This document shows positions 11,284 to 23,826 of a stretch of 64,000 nucleotides of DNA, piece by piece. A program made the translations under genes and the position numbers. Source of the DNA: Hydrangea macrophylla (taxonomy: Eukaryota; Streptophyta; Magnoliopsida; Cornales; Hydrangeaceae); assembly GCA_033977485.1 (NCBI GenBank), contig CM066989.1, positions 31,225,095 through 31,289,094 on the forward strand, in the 5' to 3' direction. The notes under the pieces are model-generated. The model worked only from the letters and a program-made list of their open reading frames with translations, did no database searches and was not told where the DNA came from. Numbering within the stretch: the first letter of the stretch is position 1; the number at the start of each line of letters is the position of its first letter.

Positions 11284-12590
11284 ATTCGTGTCAGAACCTG
11301 CATTAAAATTATCAGATTAACTACAAATCTTTGCTCACATTCGTGAGGGAAAAATCGTTACATGAATTTACAAAGATAAAATCTTTTCTTGTTGCTTCTT
11401 AAATCAACAAATTCAATATACAAGGAAACAAGAAAATACTAAACAAAATCTAAATCTAAAAGATAAAAAGAATAACTCAACTGATCAGACCTTGGTGAAT
11501 GCATTCTTGTGCTAAGCTTTTGTAACTTTTTTCTTTAATATTTGGGTCTGTTGAACTTGGGTTTGGGCTATCTATTAGATTGAATTTATGTAAATATCTC
11601 TTAATTTTGGGTCTCTAAGTATATTGTCAAAGGGTATAATTATTAGACCTAAAAATAAGTCTTTTAATTAACTGAAAATTTGGGTGTCTAAAGCAGTTGC
11701 TTTGCAAGTCTATTCCTCGAGTTGGTCCAAAACAATGATAATATTACCTGGGAAGAATTACTTTATAGGAAGCTAGAAGGTGACACTCAATTTGTAAGTG
11801 CAAGTAAGTGAGAGAAATATGAAAAAAGTGAGACAAGTGGGAGAGGTGGGTACTTTTGTTTAATTAATTATTTTAAGTTACTCTTATAAATTTATTTAGC
11901 ACAAAAAATATTATGATTATCTATAAATTTCGGTGTTGAAAAAAAGAATATTTTAGTACCTTCCTTTTAAGCTTTTATAGACTTAAAATTTATTTATGAA
12001 AGTAACTAAGTATGGAGTGCAATACATGCTAAATGTGATCAAACAACCATACTTTTCTTTTCTTCTTTTTCCATTCATGAAGGAAAATCAGAAATTGTGG
12101 ATTTTGGAAGCAACTCCAGCTCAATTTAAGGAATTTTATAATACGTATGGCTAAACAACATTTCAGTACCTGTGGTTTTAACGAAATTTCACTTTGGTAT
12201 CAAATTAACATGACTTTGAAAATTGCAACATTTAGAACCCCCCTCGTTGGGGCTTAATGGTCAGAGGAATGGATAGACGTGTATTAACTTCAACAGCCTT
12301 AACTCAGGGAAGAGGGAGAGATGCATTGCGCTAACAACCACAAGGAGTTGAAGTGTATTCGATTTATTTAGCATATTCATACTGCTTTCCAACAAAAATA
12401 AAAATAAGACATAAAAAATTCGGGGGTTGTATCAGTTATGGAGGGCGGGCTGGTAGGGCTATTTTTGTAGTTATATATCGAGACATTCAGAAATAAAACA
12501 TAGCAAAAAGGTAAATTCATTTCGTTCGCCAGAAACACAAAAATTTTCCATTTGTAATTCTTGTGTTGTGACAATTCCTGCGTTTGGTTT
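11284..12590. other. Spacer without recognisable gene
   Basis: AT-rich sequence with no ORF of interest, no splice-consistent coding runs and no clear repeat. The minus-strand ORF at 12377-12574 has no recognisable motif. Confidence 0.5.
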
Positions 12591-12604
12591 TACATAAAAC
12601 TAGA

Positions 12605-12810
12605 AATTAGAGCTGTACAAATAAATCGAGGAACCAAACTGACTGGTCAGAACCGACTGGTCTGACCGAAACTGAACTGACTGTAAAGAGTTTGGTCGGT
12701 GGTCGGTTGTTAATACATAAAAGCTTAATGTTCGGTTTCGTGGCCGGATTTATGTTTATTAAACCAAGACCGAATCGAACAGACCGATCTCATTAATATA
12801 TAAATATTTA
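12605..12810. repeat. Degenerate (CCGA/CGGT)n-rich repeat
   Basis: The sequence begins 'gctgtacaaataaatcgagg' and continues with many variants of ACCGACT, GACCGAA and CGGTCGGT. This composition is common in plant interspersed repeats of SINE or MITE type, but no A-box/B-box, TIR or target duplication could be established. Confidence 0.35.
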
Positions 12811-12899
12811 AATTTGTACTTATTAATATACTTAATGGAATACCCAATTCCTATAAACAAATCTAACTCTTCACTCCTCTTGGCCTCTCCACTTCCTTA

Positions 12900-13480
12900 T
12901 CCTCTCAGGAAACCCTAGTTGCTATCGCCATTGCCACTGCCGCCTCCACCTCCTCCCTCTATCACGTCCATCTGCCACTCAATAGACCCACCCCTCAAGA
13001 TCAAACATTACTTCATGAAATCCAGCCATTTATGGCCAAACCATTCAGATCAAGACACGAAGAGGCCACCATTACAAGTAAGCTCTTTTTTTTTTGACCA
13101 CCATGAAATCGCCATTTTCAGCTACCACTCGCTGTATTTGCTGCCTCTTCTTTTTCTGTCAAAGCGTAAGGACCACCATTACAAGTAAGCGCTCTCTCTC
13201 TCTCTCTCTCTCTTGATCTCATTCCCCAATCCCCTTGTCTCTCTAGAGAAACTCTTTCTCAGGATCTCTCTCCCCAGTCCCCCTGTCTCTCTGTCTTTTT
13301 CCAGATCTCACTGCTTCTGTTTCTCTGTCTCCCTTTGTCTTGCATTTTTTTTTCTTCTTTTCCAGATCTATGATTGTTCTTTGATTTTAGATGAGTACTG
13401 TAGGTAATAGTTGACGACTCTTACACTTTGACCAATACACATCACCAACGACTCCATGTGTAACAACATCACCACTGATT
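12900..13480. other. Pyrimidine-rich spacer with (CT)n microsatellite
   Basis: A C/T-rich stretch with a (CT)11 run at 13192-13213 and many CTCTCT and CCTCCA words. The two plus-strand ORFs here are Pro/Leu/Ser-rich as any C/T-rich DNA would be, and I do not call them genes. It may be the outer part of the LTR described next. Confidence 0.45.
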
Positions 13481-15047
13481 ATGGACTCCACATGGGCCCC
13501 ACCAATAACAACCACTAGCCTACTTCAGAATGCCCACAAACATGGCTCACCTACAAAGCCCACTGTGAAACTCCAAAAAGGCCTCACTTTGGATAAACCC
13601 ATTTCAAAGCCTCACATCTCCGATGCCTCCGCTGGCCCACTCCAAAGGCTCACTTCAGATGAGCCCATGCCAAAGCTTCATTCTAAAGGCTCACTTCGGA
13701 TTAGTCCATTCTGAAACTTCACTCTCTCCGAAGCCTCACCTCCAACGGGCCCACTCCACTGAGCCCACTTGAAACTCCACGACTTTGAAGCCCACTCTGG
13801 GTAGTAGCCCACAAAGGAAGCACACTTTGAATATATACATACACTCACCTCTCGGACACCCACCCTTGGTCCGGAAGCAGTACTAAGGGTGGTCAAGTCC
13901 GCTAGGATTTCGGAAACTTATGGTTAGGTGGCTAGAACCGAAGGCATCTCCCTAGTCTGCACCACATGGGCAAGGTTAGGGTTGGTCCCAAAGAGAGAGA
14001 GACACGTGAATTTCACGTGCCTAACCCCCAACCAATCTCACAACCAATGGGCAAAGCCCATCACTGCAAAACTTGTCCAAACCTTTGACCATCAGTGCTT
14101 AGTCATTTCAAGCTTGCTTAATAGACTGCACCAATAGAAAATAGCCTCGGATGTCTCCCTCACTGAAAACCTCTGCACACCTTGACACTCGCCCTTGCTT
14201 AATCCTCCACACCAATGGCATGAGCCTCGGTATCTTCACTCACTTAAACTTATGCACCAATAGCATATCTTTTCCCCTTGACTAACCCCATAACCTTCGA
14301 CTGCCACCGATAGACAATACCTTTTCTATTTGACTTGTTTCTCCCGAAGCCCATGACAGATCAACATCTCATTCAATACTGTCCATCTACCTAAAACAAA
14401 CGACCCACTCAGAGAATGCCAACTCAGCTTCTCTCCACCACATCAAAACTTTGCAACCTCACATGACTTTCTGTATAAATAGTTGTCTCATTTACTACAT
14501 CCAACCAGACAGAACGAAACAGATCATAGTTTAATCCTACACGAGGGCAAAGGGTTAACTGTGGTTCCTACTCTCATCCGTTTACAAAACATTCCCCTTG
14601 TCATGAGTATAACTAGATCCTTTGTACTACGAGACCTTTCGCCTAACTTGACCCTTCGCCATATCTTGACATTACCAACACCTTCGGCTTACAACAACCT
14701 TCCTCTCACAACACCCTTTTCCTAACATTACCCTTCAGCTTACTTGACACTCTGTCTTATAATACCCCTCGTCTCACCTTACCTAATACTTACTCACCGG
14801 CTCTCTAACCGTACTCCAGCATACATAAAACTTACTGCTTCCTCTCTCTCTCATTTGGGGCTACTTCAGTTCTCATCCGACCCGAAGTCTCTCCGAATCC
14901 CATTATTATGCTATATTTTTACATATTTAATATTCTGCACCGTTTGCATTATTTATCATATTTTAGTTGTTGTTCCACATGTACTAACATGCTTACGTGT
15001 TATACCCATCCATATATCTCATACACATCACAAAAGAACCTACCACA
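13400..15047 (+). mobile_element. Tat-like LTR (second family), 5' edge unresolved
   Basis: A plus-strand LTR is inferred from its inner end: ...CCTACCACA at 15047, then a three-base spacer and a Tat-style primer site. A TATA box lies at 14474-14482, leaving about 570 bp of R/U5. Upstream, 13555-13800 holds a degenerate repeat of 'aagcctcac', 'gcccactccaaaggctcactt' and 'gagcccat' words. I could not fix the outer terminus; candidates lie between 13380 and 13460. The element continues through leader to a gag start at 15597, where it is broken off. Confidence 0.5.
14474..14482 (+). promoter_or_regulatory. LTR TATA box
   Basis: TATAAATAG within 'ctgtataaatagttgtctc', 570 bp before the inner LTR edge and in element orientation. 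Confidence 0.55.
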
Positions 15048-15050
15048 TTT

Positions 15051-15067
15051 TGGCGACCACAATGGGA
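15051..15067 (+). other. Tat-style primer-binding site
   Basis: TGGCGACCACAATGGGA follows the LTR end 'ccaca' by three T residues. TGGCGACCAC...TGGGA is the form I recall at this position in some Tat/Retand elements; the tRNA was not identified. Confidence 0.6.
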
Positions 15068-15596
15068 GGTATACTCACAAGCATGGTTAGCAAACACGAA
15101 TAGCACTTTTATATATATTTTTTTTGGTGTTGCTATGCTCAACATAATCTTTTGTTAGCCAAAGGGGTGCACCCCCATTGGTACTACCCCCTCCATCCCC
15201 GAAGGATATATATACACACATACATATATATATATACAAATCATTTGGTTAATTTATTTGTATTTACTCCACTTGTACTCCTTCTCACACCCTATTAGAT
15301 GAGGATTTTATGTGCTTATGTGATTATATGTTAGAATTAGGATTTTCTTTTCTTTAGCATATAGAATAGGCACACACACGCACATGCATTGCATCCGTGT
15401 GACATATGAATCATCTATGAACAAATTTTTCCGAGCATATAATAAAATGATGAAAAATGATAAAGTAGAAATGATAAAATGATGAAAAATGTTTTAAAGT
15501 TAAAATTGGAAAAAATGTGATTATAGGTAAAAGATAGAATCAGCTACAAGCACAGTCTGGTACAAAGATTCTACTGCAAGGTTGGTTAGAAAAGAG
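15068..15596 (+). mobile_element. Tat element leader, matching that of element B
   Basis: Positions 15331-15407 match the minus strand of 62971-63055 with few differences (shared ATTAGGATTTTCTTTTCTTT and CATGCATTGCATCCGTGTGA). The flanking 'gaggattttatgtgcttatgtg' also matches. This ties the fragment to the family of element B at the right end of the window. Confidence 0.8.
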
Positions 15597-15662
15597 ATGG
15601 CACAAGAAGCAAACGCAAGAGAGATAGCAGAATTGAGGGCCATAGTGGAACAGCAGGCAAGT
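15597..15662 (+). pseudogene. Tat gag N-terminus, truncated
   Basis: An ATG at 15597 opens MAQEANAREIAELRAIVEQQ, which lines up with the Gag start of element B (MAEEGNNEEVAGLRTLVEQQ at 62786, minus). After about 22 codons the match ends and an in-frame stop follows. The rest of gag-pol is missing, so the element was broken here by deletion or by a later insertion. Confidence 0.75.
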
Positions 15663-16740
15663 TATATGTAATCTTATAGTATGTATTTCCAGAACTCCAC
15701 TATTTGGTTGGTTTCTATGATTCCAAGTGAGGTCAATCTTACGAACACATATTATGTTTACATGTTTATTACATACTTTTCTCTAATATTTATTGGTTGA
15801 ATTAGCTCAAATTCATTATACTATATGATAGTAGGCTATTAATAAATCTCCTTCCTATAATCAACATCATTTTTAAAGAGAATCCCATGTTATCATGTTG
15901 ATGACAACTTCAGTTACGTTTACAGTTTTTCCTTCCTGGGATAGATATGAACGTGCGACAACTTTATCAAATCGTTTTGTACTTGAAATTGTGGGCCTAT
16001 TTCTAATGATTCAACGATGTTACCCTGTTTTCGCTTTCTAATTCGCTAATTTTTAATTTTTTTACTACTAAAAGTTCGTGAAGTGGTTCGCTTATCATTC
16101 CGTGATTGGTAATTTTAATTTCCATTCATTTCCATGCTTTATTGTCATTTATTTGAATTAATTTGCAGTGGAGATGTTTTAATCCGTGACTTGCTTGACT
16201 AATTCGAAGAACGCACGTCTAAAATCGCCTTTCTACCCTCAGAATTGGGAGGATCTGTTTAGCAACTGTTTGTCTGTCTTTTCAGAATTTTTACTTCTCA
16301 TGATATTCGACCGTTGACCACTTTTCTCTCTTCATTTTCTACCACTTCTAAGCTTCAAGTAGTATTGTAGTGGTTTTGGTTGTAAACCCGTAGTAGTTTT
16401 TAAAGTCACAACAGGTTGGGACAAGTTACAACTTGCAACATTTTGGGACCAAAATTAGTAGGACGTATCATAGAATTTTCCCTGTGTATTTAATCCCGTT
16501 TGTATGCGTATATGATGGGAAACAAAAACCCATTTATCTACTAAGCTTTAATTGCCAATAGTGCTATGATTATATGGTGGTGGTATTTTTGTTGCATCAA
16601 TTCATGCTTGTGCATTAATTTTGCCGATTCTTGCTCGGTAGGTAGGATTCAATTGTATCCACGGTTTAATAATTGGTTTGAGGTATTCGTTGGATTCGTT
16701 ATACAATCAACTACAAGTCTTTGTTTTTGTTCCTTTTCAA
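15663..16740. other. Spacer, no gene seen
   Basis: AT-rich sequence between the Tat fragment and the GH3 remnant. No ORF or repeat stands out. If the GH3 locus was once a gene, its promoter would have been here, but I see no convincing core promoter. Confidence 0.45.
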
Positions 16741-16754
16741 ACTAATAAAACTAT

Positions 16755-18275
16755 TTCAATCATTGGAGCAACTGGTAGAGACCTGTATGGATGTTGGAGA
16801 AGATGGGACAACTTTGATCCATAGCAAGTGATAGATGAATTTGAGGCCCTGCCAAAGGATGCGGAAAGAGTTTAAAGAGACATCGTTCAGAAAATTTTCC
16901 AAGAGAATCGTACCGCTGAATACTTAGACAAATGGGATCTTAATGGAAGAACAAACCCAGAGACTTTCAAGGCTTGTGTTCCTCCTGTTACTCACAAGGA
17001 TTTCAAAACTCAGATCCATAGGATTGCTAATGGTGAAGGTGCCACCATTCTTACTGGAAAACTGATAACAACCATCTCATTAAGGTATTTATCATTTGTT
17101 ACATGCTTTCGTCTGTTTATATAAATTCCATATATGTACGCAACGGAAGTGAATTCCGTTGATCAAATTTTCTTTTTTTGGTTTTGTGGCAGTTCTGGTA
17201 CTACCCATGGAAAGCCCAAGTTTGTACCTTTGAATGACGAATTAAGGAATCCACTATGCAGATATATAGGACATCTTTTGCTTTTACAAACAGGTAATAT
17301 ATGTGTGGGTTAGAAGGCTATTTCAGTTTATGTTTTGTTACAAAGTATCTGTATTTACTGCCAAACCTTAGGGATTATCTTGCTGGAATTTGAAAAATTA
17401 CTTGCCTCTTCTTTTACCGATGTGATTTCTCATTTCAGTGATTTTATTCATTCTGTATTTGGTTACACAATCAGCCTCACCAAGTCACGTTTAGTAAGTG
17501 AGCTATGTATAACTGGTTTTAAATAATTTCTTTTTCCTGGGAAGATATAGCTAATTTTAACATCTTCTTTCGAACCTTGAATTTGGGGATATCTCTATTT
17601 GGTTAACGCTCTTCCAGAGCTTTTAGCTGCAATCTCACTTTGAACTTTGGATTTACTCATCTTGCTTCCTCTGTATAGATATCAATATTTGACTGTTGGG
17701 ATTTTTTAACTCTTCAAAGACACTGACCATCCAGCATTTATCAAATTTCTCTAAGCTTTTCCTTTATTACGTTACCGTTAATTCTTTAGTATGGTGATAG
17801 GAGTTAATTTCCCTTCTGGTGTAAAAAAAAATTTGTCCTGTAGATATTTTCCAATTGGAAATGGTAAGGCCTTATAGTTCATCTACAGCAGCAAGCATAT
17901 CACAACAAAAGGGGGTTTGGCAGCAGGAACTGTAACTATAAATGTGTGCCGCAGTTCGGATTTGAAGAAAACAATGAAGGTAATACAGACCCCGTGTTGT
18001 AGCCCAGACCAAAGTGATATTCAGTTCTAATCCTCACCAGTCCTTGTTGCCATCTTCTCTGTAGGCTTATTTATTGCGATTAAATCCAACTTGTCTCCTC
18101 TACATTTGCTCACAGCCTTGTCCACACCTTCCAACCCTTTGACCAAGTCTGGGAAGAGCTATGTACTGACATCCGAGAATGGATTCTCACTAGCCAAGTG
18201 ACCAATCTATCCATGCAAATCGCAATGTCAAAACTACTCAACCCAAATTCAATTCACTTATGAATCACAAACTGA
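16755..18275 (+). pseudogene. GH3 acyl-acid amido synthetase pseudogene, 5' part with introns
   Basis: GH3 enzymes conjugate jasmonate, auxin or related acids to amino acids in the cytosol. Exon 1 (about 16755-17084) includes VIDEFEALPKDAERV, AEYLDKWDLNGRTNPETF and ILTG. A GT-AG intron at 17085-17192 is followed by SSGTTHGKPKFVPLNDEL, the family's SSGT nucleotide-binding loop region, to about 17290. A later exon (about 17844-18275) has FPIGNGKAL, TTKGGLAAGT, QTPCCSPDQ, FDQVWEELCTDIRE and AMSKLL. The order and content match JAR1-type GH3 proteins. There are stops in exon 1 (in the 'gatccatag' and 'agagtttaa' stretches), another after NGKAL, and frame changes after CCSPDQ. The C-terminal half is missing. 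Retained introns argue against a retrocopy. A Helitron terminus lies about 600 bp downstream, so DNA-level capture is possible. Confidence 0.85.
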
Positions 18276-18885
18276 TTCTTTGAAGCCACTACAAAGAGTG
18301 TTGGTGGTTGAAATTCTTTCTTTTTAACTTGCTTCCAATAGTATCTTTTTTGTTACTCTTTTAATGGAAGATCAAACTGCTTATCGGCAGAGGAGCTTTG
18401 GTTCAGTGCTTGTCATAATACCCCTTGATGATTCCATAATTAGGTTGAGTGCTGGCTATGAGCTGTGTGGCAAATGAGCTTTATTTACAGTAACAAATAC
18501 AGACGAGACAAACACAGCTGATAGGTGGTGTTCATGTGTGCATTCATATCTGCTGCTAGAACTATGTCAACAAACAAGCTGTCATGGAATCCATTAGCAA
18601 AGATTGTCCTGGATTCTCACAAATTCTTTACTGGATTAAAGGTTTGCGTGAAAGTCTATATATTTTTTAAAGATTGTTTATGGTGGTACTGATAGCTGTT
18701 AGTTTCACAACATAAAAGTTGTTAGGCATAGTTGCATTATTTATTTTGGCATTTAATAAATATAACCAAATGGTTGTTTTCTACAGCTTCAATCTTCATA
18801 CACTCTGTTTTACTTATCCATGTGCTTTTTCTTACAGGAGAAATTGCCCTTAATAGAAAACCACCAATAAAAGCAAAAAAGAAGC
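18276..18885. other. Spacer between GH3 remnant and Helitron end
   Basis: No coding match. It could hold decayed GH3 intron or Helitron body sequence. The ORF at 18732-18962 runs across the Helitron terminus and is not a gene. Confidence 0.4.
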
Positions 18886-18916
18886 ACTGCGTGCAATGCA
18901 CGCAGTCCTCCACTAG
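18886..18916 (+). mobile_element. Helitron 3' terminus (hairpin plus CTAG)
   Basis: A perfect 9-bp stem (ACTGCGTGC / GCACGCAGT, loop AAT, 18886-18906) is followed after 6 bases by CTAG and a T. A GC-rich hairpin just upstream of CTRR-T is the defining 3' end of Helitrons, which insert between A and T. The element body would extend to the left, over the GH3 pseudogene. The 5' TC end was not located and no Rep/helicase coding is visible, so the element would be non-autonomous. Confidence 0.65.
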
Positions 18917-18949
18917 TATATATATAAATCAAAGGTTGGATATGAGTTA

Positions 18950-21047
18950 TTTGGAAAATTGAAGGAAAAAAAAAAGACTAACACAAATTTGGATTTGGGT
19001 AAAATTGAAGAAAACTCTCAGATCTGTTTTAGAAAATAATTCGTGCTAATTCATACATTTTGTTTTTGGTAAAACCGTCTGCCTTGGTCAATGTAAAACG
19101 CGATTATGCACGTATTTCGTCTAATGGTGTTTTTCCCAATTCTGCACCGTTTGGGCAGAAAATTCATATTACAGTAGGAGTAAATGTCAACTCTGAATTT
19201 CAAATTATGCTCATAAAAATTTTTAGAGATGTTTATTTGTACGAAATTATTATGAGGAACAATTTCAACCTAGGTCGATTTTGGGGCTATATAATATAAG
19301 GTTTGTTTGGGACAGTTTTAAGTAGTACTATTGAGTGCCGGTTTTAAATGCTATAACTTATGCTATATGCGGTATTCAATGATGATTATGGAAATACTAT
19401 CTAGTGACGTGAATAGAATTTTAGTGCAAGAGCCTTATCGCGAATAATCGGATAACGAAAATATTATCCATGGAATAATTAATAAATTCCCGAAGTGGTT
19501 AATGACGTGATTAAACCCTCATGAATGGTACTTGTATGAATTAAGGCAGATGGTAAGAGACTGGAAAAAAAAAGGGTTTCAAGTTCCTTAGTGTTCACCG
19601 CTCCCCGTTGTGTTATTTTTTTTAGTAGCTCGACTTGCTGAGTGTACCCATTTGCCAGTGGCTTCGTGATCAAGCTGGCCTAAGCCTTATGCTCGGCATC
19701 ATTTATAAATGTCTAGGCATATTGACCAACCTTCCGTTGTGTTTACCTGGTTTGGTTGATACCCCCAACCAAACTAGCACCGGAGTGGATATTGGTAGTA
19801 TATCCGGGCACACATGGGATATATGTGTTGGCTGTACCATAGAGGGTGGCCAAGTGGTGAAGCTAGGAAATTGAATAATGAATCGTTCATAAAAAGTAAG
19901 TCGACCATGAGTAGGGTGACCTTAGTAGTGAACCTAGGGCAAGAATTAAATAACAGTGATTGTAGAGCGTTAAATGCAAATGGATAAACTGTTGCGAAAC
20001 ATGAAATTGGAAACTCGAAATGGTTACCGTGGTATAATACGAAGGAAATTGATAAAATGATTTGGAAATGGAGAATTGCTTATTATGATACTAAGGATTT
20101 GTGCTAACTCTCGAGGTGCAGGATGGTGGGCCTACTAACCATTGTATAAAGGCTTTGGCTCACCATGTTTTTTAAGAGTAAGTGTTTCTTTTTACTTTGT
20201 GGGTGGAACAAACTGCCGCCGTGACTCGAGGATACTACCACTTGTCCTCACTCACATGTAAAACTGCAGTTCTTCCTACAACACTGTATGTGTATGTGGT
20301 CAAGAAAGGGAGGGAGCCCAGCGGATTCCCAACCTTGGGGAAATTTATTGGGTATTATTATGTTAATTGATTATTGTTGGATTGGAGTCGAGGGGACCAC
20401 GAGCGATCCCTGAGACTAGGGCATGTTGACTCATACCAGTGTTGTTATACAATACTAACCCGTGTGATATTTATCATGTGGGGGCGTTTCTCGGGAAACG
20501 TAGCCATTTTGCAAATTAAGGAATAGACCGGTATGACTGTTGGATTGCATAGATTTTCTTGAAGGCTTGAAGATCTTTACTGGTCATTTGCTATTTCATT
20601 TATTTGGCATTGTGGGCCATTATTGTAGTTGGTATTGGGACGTTTAGTAACTCTGACGAGAGGTTGTTATAGAGGTTATTCTTTCAAAGCTTTAATTGTA
20701 AATGAATTTTTTTTTATTATTAATGAGAATTTAGAAATATTTATTCAGCTTCCGCTTTTCAATTTAAGCGATTTAGTTGATTTAGCTTAATCAAATGGAT
20801 TTGAGAATTTTCAGAACCGTGTGAGTTTTTTTTTTTTAAAATGGAAATGTGGTGGTTTTATTTTAAAAAGAAATGGACATTTTATTACAAATGTTTTAAT
20901 CAAGTTTTTAAGAACGGATCTATTTTTATTAAAAAGTTTTAATAGGATGGGCTTCATGGTGTTCACTCCGATAGTTGGGCAGTCGAAGAGTAGTCTAGAT
21001 TTAGTTCTAGGCAGATTATTTGGCTTTCCAAAAATTGGGGTGTGACA
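18950..21047 (+). mobile_element. Decayed Ty3-type LTR-like sequence
   Basis: The stretch ends ATTGGGGTGTGACA at 21047, a form common at the 3' edge of Tekay/Del-type LTRs and close to the end of the solo LTR at 42735 (GGGGCGTGACA). No ORF has a recognisable domain. The 5' edge was not found, and no target duplication of ATTAG (21048-21052) was seen upstream. Length and composition fit a 2 kb LTR remnant; this remains a guess. Confidence 0.4.
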
Positions 21048-23000
21048 ATTAGTTAATGGGTACTTGGGCATATGTTGCCTTCAACCCTGTTTTGATCCCG
21101 AGGACCACTCTGATATTATAATTGATAGAATCGTTATTATATATTCAGTTGGTTACTGTTCTTGTTATTTTTAGTTGGACTAGTACATTGTGGTGTGGAC
21201 AAATAGTGACATTCACCTGTCATTCCCTATGGACCCAAAAAGAAAATTATTTTTCTCTATTTTTACTAATCCAGAGCGTGACAAAACTAGACAATATGAT
21301 ATATTTTGCTATGTTGAAGTTCAGATCCCCTCTATGGGGGATGGGATGACCCTTTTATAGAAGAAAGAGCCCTCTCTTACAAGGCGCTTTAGTCTGATTA
21401 GGTAACTATTGACAGCCTATGATGATTGCTGCATATCAAGACTATTTCCTAATCGAATTAGGAAGTTGTTGATGACTCAGGGAGGTTTCCTAACCGGTTT
21501 AGGAAACTGCTAGATTCTAAGAAGTGTGGACTTAAACTCTGAGTAATCCGAGTCAATTATGAGTTGTTTTGTGACTAGATGGTGCATCCCAACTCGTTCG
21601 TCGATGTCTTCCTCTGTTGAGGCCCCAAGCGGTCAAGCTGGGAAGTCCTGGATGTCCTGAGTTGCTCGGGATTGTGGCCAATTACGACAACTATGCATAT
21701 CCTATCCCGGATGGAGGTTGGTCACTGAGTAGAATCGCGGTCTAATATGGTAGAGCCAGTTTTGGGCATATCAGTAGACTTGGAAATTTTGATTATATTA
21801 GGACTGTATGTTTTCCTCAACATCAAATAAAGTTATCCATTTAGAATAGCAATTAGTAAATGGACTAATAGGATAAGGGAAAAGCAGCACCAATTTGATG
21901 TAGTCAAAAAGCGAAATTCTAACTAAGAACAACTAAGACTAGTCGTTAACAAAAATGAAACTGACATACAAAAGCACTGAAATCCAATTCGTAACCCACT
22001 TACCATAGATATTTAAACCCAATTTGTCTCCCAATTTAAACCTTCAAAAGGTAGCTATTTGCGTCTGGCCTCAGTCCAAGAATTGTTTTAGCCAATTGGA
22101 GCCTGCCTCAGTGCCAACCAAAAATTTCAATGCGTACTGGAAGAGCAAAAGTAAAACTTTTTCAAATATAATCTCAAATAAACATTTGTAATTTTATGTT
22201 AAATATGCCTATACCTTAAGAAAAATATACACCCAAGACACGCAAAAGAAATATCTAACAATTGTGATCAGACCTGTTCTCAAGAATTATTATCTTTCAT
22301 AATGCTTGTAGGTGAATTTATTATATCTAGAAGGATCAGAAAAATTCTTTGTTTTGCTTAAAAGTATTAGAAAACTCTATTAAGCTAAAGTTGCTAAACC
22401 GATGATTTGTTTTCTTCTTGTTCTTACATTTTCTCATAACCAAACGTTAGGAAAGTAGAAAAAAAAATTCATGCGCTTTACAAAAAATTAAATGAGAACA
22501 TTCATTCCTTCTATGTTCTTTCACTTTCTCACCTACTATATGTCAAGGTTTATTAGTAATTTATAGTTTCAGACATTACACATGCTGCATTATATGGAAT
22601 TAAGAGTATGAACTACGATTAAATTGTCTATACAAACTGCTTGAGAACGATTAGAAAAAGATCAAAAACTCACCGTTATATGTTCATACTGGAGTTGGAG
22701 AAGCCGGACAAAATGGAAAATGTTGAACGTGTTCTCGGACTTGGTTCACCGTGATCACGTTTGCATCTTTAACAATGAAATGCATGTTCCTGTGAAAGTT
22801 TAGTGGAGCAAAATGAATTAACTATTACAAGATAAAATTTATTATTTTAAATTCCAAATCATTACCTAGTCAATGGAACGAAAAGGCAAAAAAAATTAAT
22901 TAGCAAGCTGAGTAAGATTCTCTTAGCTTTCATCCGTATTCCCACACAATAACCTAGATTACCAAAAAGAGGAAAGAAAGAGTAAATGTGAGACTAAAAG
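21048..23000. other. Spacer, unassigned
   Basis: No gene recognised. A minus-strand TATAAAAGG at 21352-21359 followed by a 'gggtcatcccatcccccat' string could be a promoter of an old minus-strand LTR, but no edges or primer site support it. The stretch 21370-21800 has palindromic phrases such as 'ttcctaatcgaattaggaa' and 'tttcctaaccggtttaggaaa'. Confidence 0.35.
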
Positions 23001-23047
23001 GAGACTAATTTATGTAAGCAAAGATGGAGTGACAACATAAATTGGAA

Positions 23048-23236
23048 TTACCCTTTAGAAAAAGATCTATTGACCAAAAAACATAATTTTGTCTTGACAA
23101 TAGTGAGAATTTGTGAATAAATAGCCATTTCTCCAATCCAAGCAAATGCACCCACAAAGCAATAAAGTCCCTCTTTGGCCAATGGCTCTGCAACCTGTCC
23201 ACCATTAAAAAGTAACTGATGAATGAATATATGCAA
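23048..23236 (-). pseudogene. Possible orphan exon, unidentified
   Basis: The minus strand reads, after an acceptor-like 'ggtggacag', VAEPLAKEGLYCFVGAFAW and then IGEMAIYSQILTIVKTKLC before a stop. The composition (amphipathic, few rare codons) looks more like real protein than its neighbours do, but I do not recognise the family. A second minus-strand open stretch at about 22690-22790 may belong with it. It sits next to a Helitron-like end at 23827, so it could be captured sequence. It may equally be chance. Confidence 0.2.
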
Positions 23237-23826
23237 ATGCTCTGAAAATTTATGTTTGAGGTATCAAGCCATGGTTGGGCAACTACTCTAAAAAGCATTC
23301 TCTTGCTTCTTTGAGTACAAAATTGTTTTAAATTTTTACTCTTTAGATAATTTGATTGCAAGAGTAATCTATATAAGGCAGAAAATAAGAAATTTGGTTG
23401 CATGTGCATGATATATATTTGTGGATATGTTATAGGAAGCTTGCCAAATTGAAAATGTAATAGACCCTTAATATAAGGAATTCAATTTAACGTGATAAAT
23501 ACACTACACAAAGAGATATGCATGAGGATTGTTAGTTAACTAATCTGACTAAATTTTGAATTTTAAACTCAATAGCGATGAGATATTTTACATGCTACCA
23601 CTATTTTTAGATAGTAATAATTGTCATTTAGAGAATCTTCATAAAATTTAATAGATTACATTTACCCACGTGTAGAATTATCTAAGCTAAATTCATTTTA
23701 GGATAAACTTTATCAAATCTTGCAATCTGTATTTTGCACTAAATATAGAGAATATTTTAAAATTATGGAAATTCTCATAACTTGCCACGTGGTAGAAGCG
23801 AAAGCTTCTGCTTTCATGTATATATA
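23237..23826. other. AT-rich spacer
   Basis: No gene or repeat recognised. The stretch ends in a small palindrome, GAAGCGAAAGCTTCTGCTTTC, about 30 bases before the Helitron-like terminus. Confidence 0.4.

Noticed and set aside
12919..13407. Pro/Leu/Ser-rich ORFs
   Set aside because: Pyrimidine-rich low-complexity DNA gives such ORFs by composition.
21300..21800. Possible minus-strand LTR with TATAAAAGG
   Set aside because: No termini, primer site or target duplication could be found; left as unassigned spacer.
23005..23409. 134-codon minus-strand ORF
   Set aside because: It is in a different frame from the better-looking short segment at 23048-23236 and shows no motif; at most one of the two can be real.
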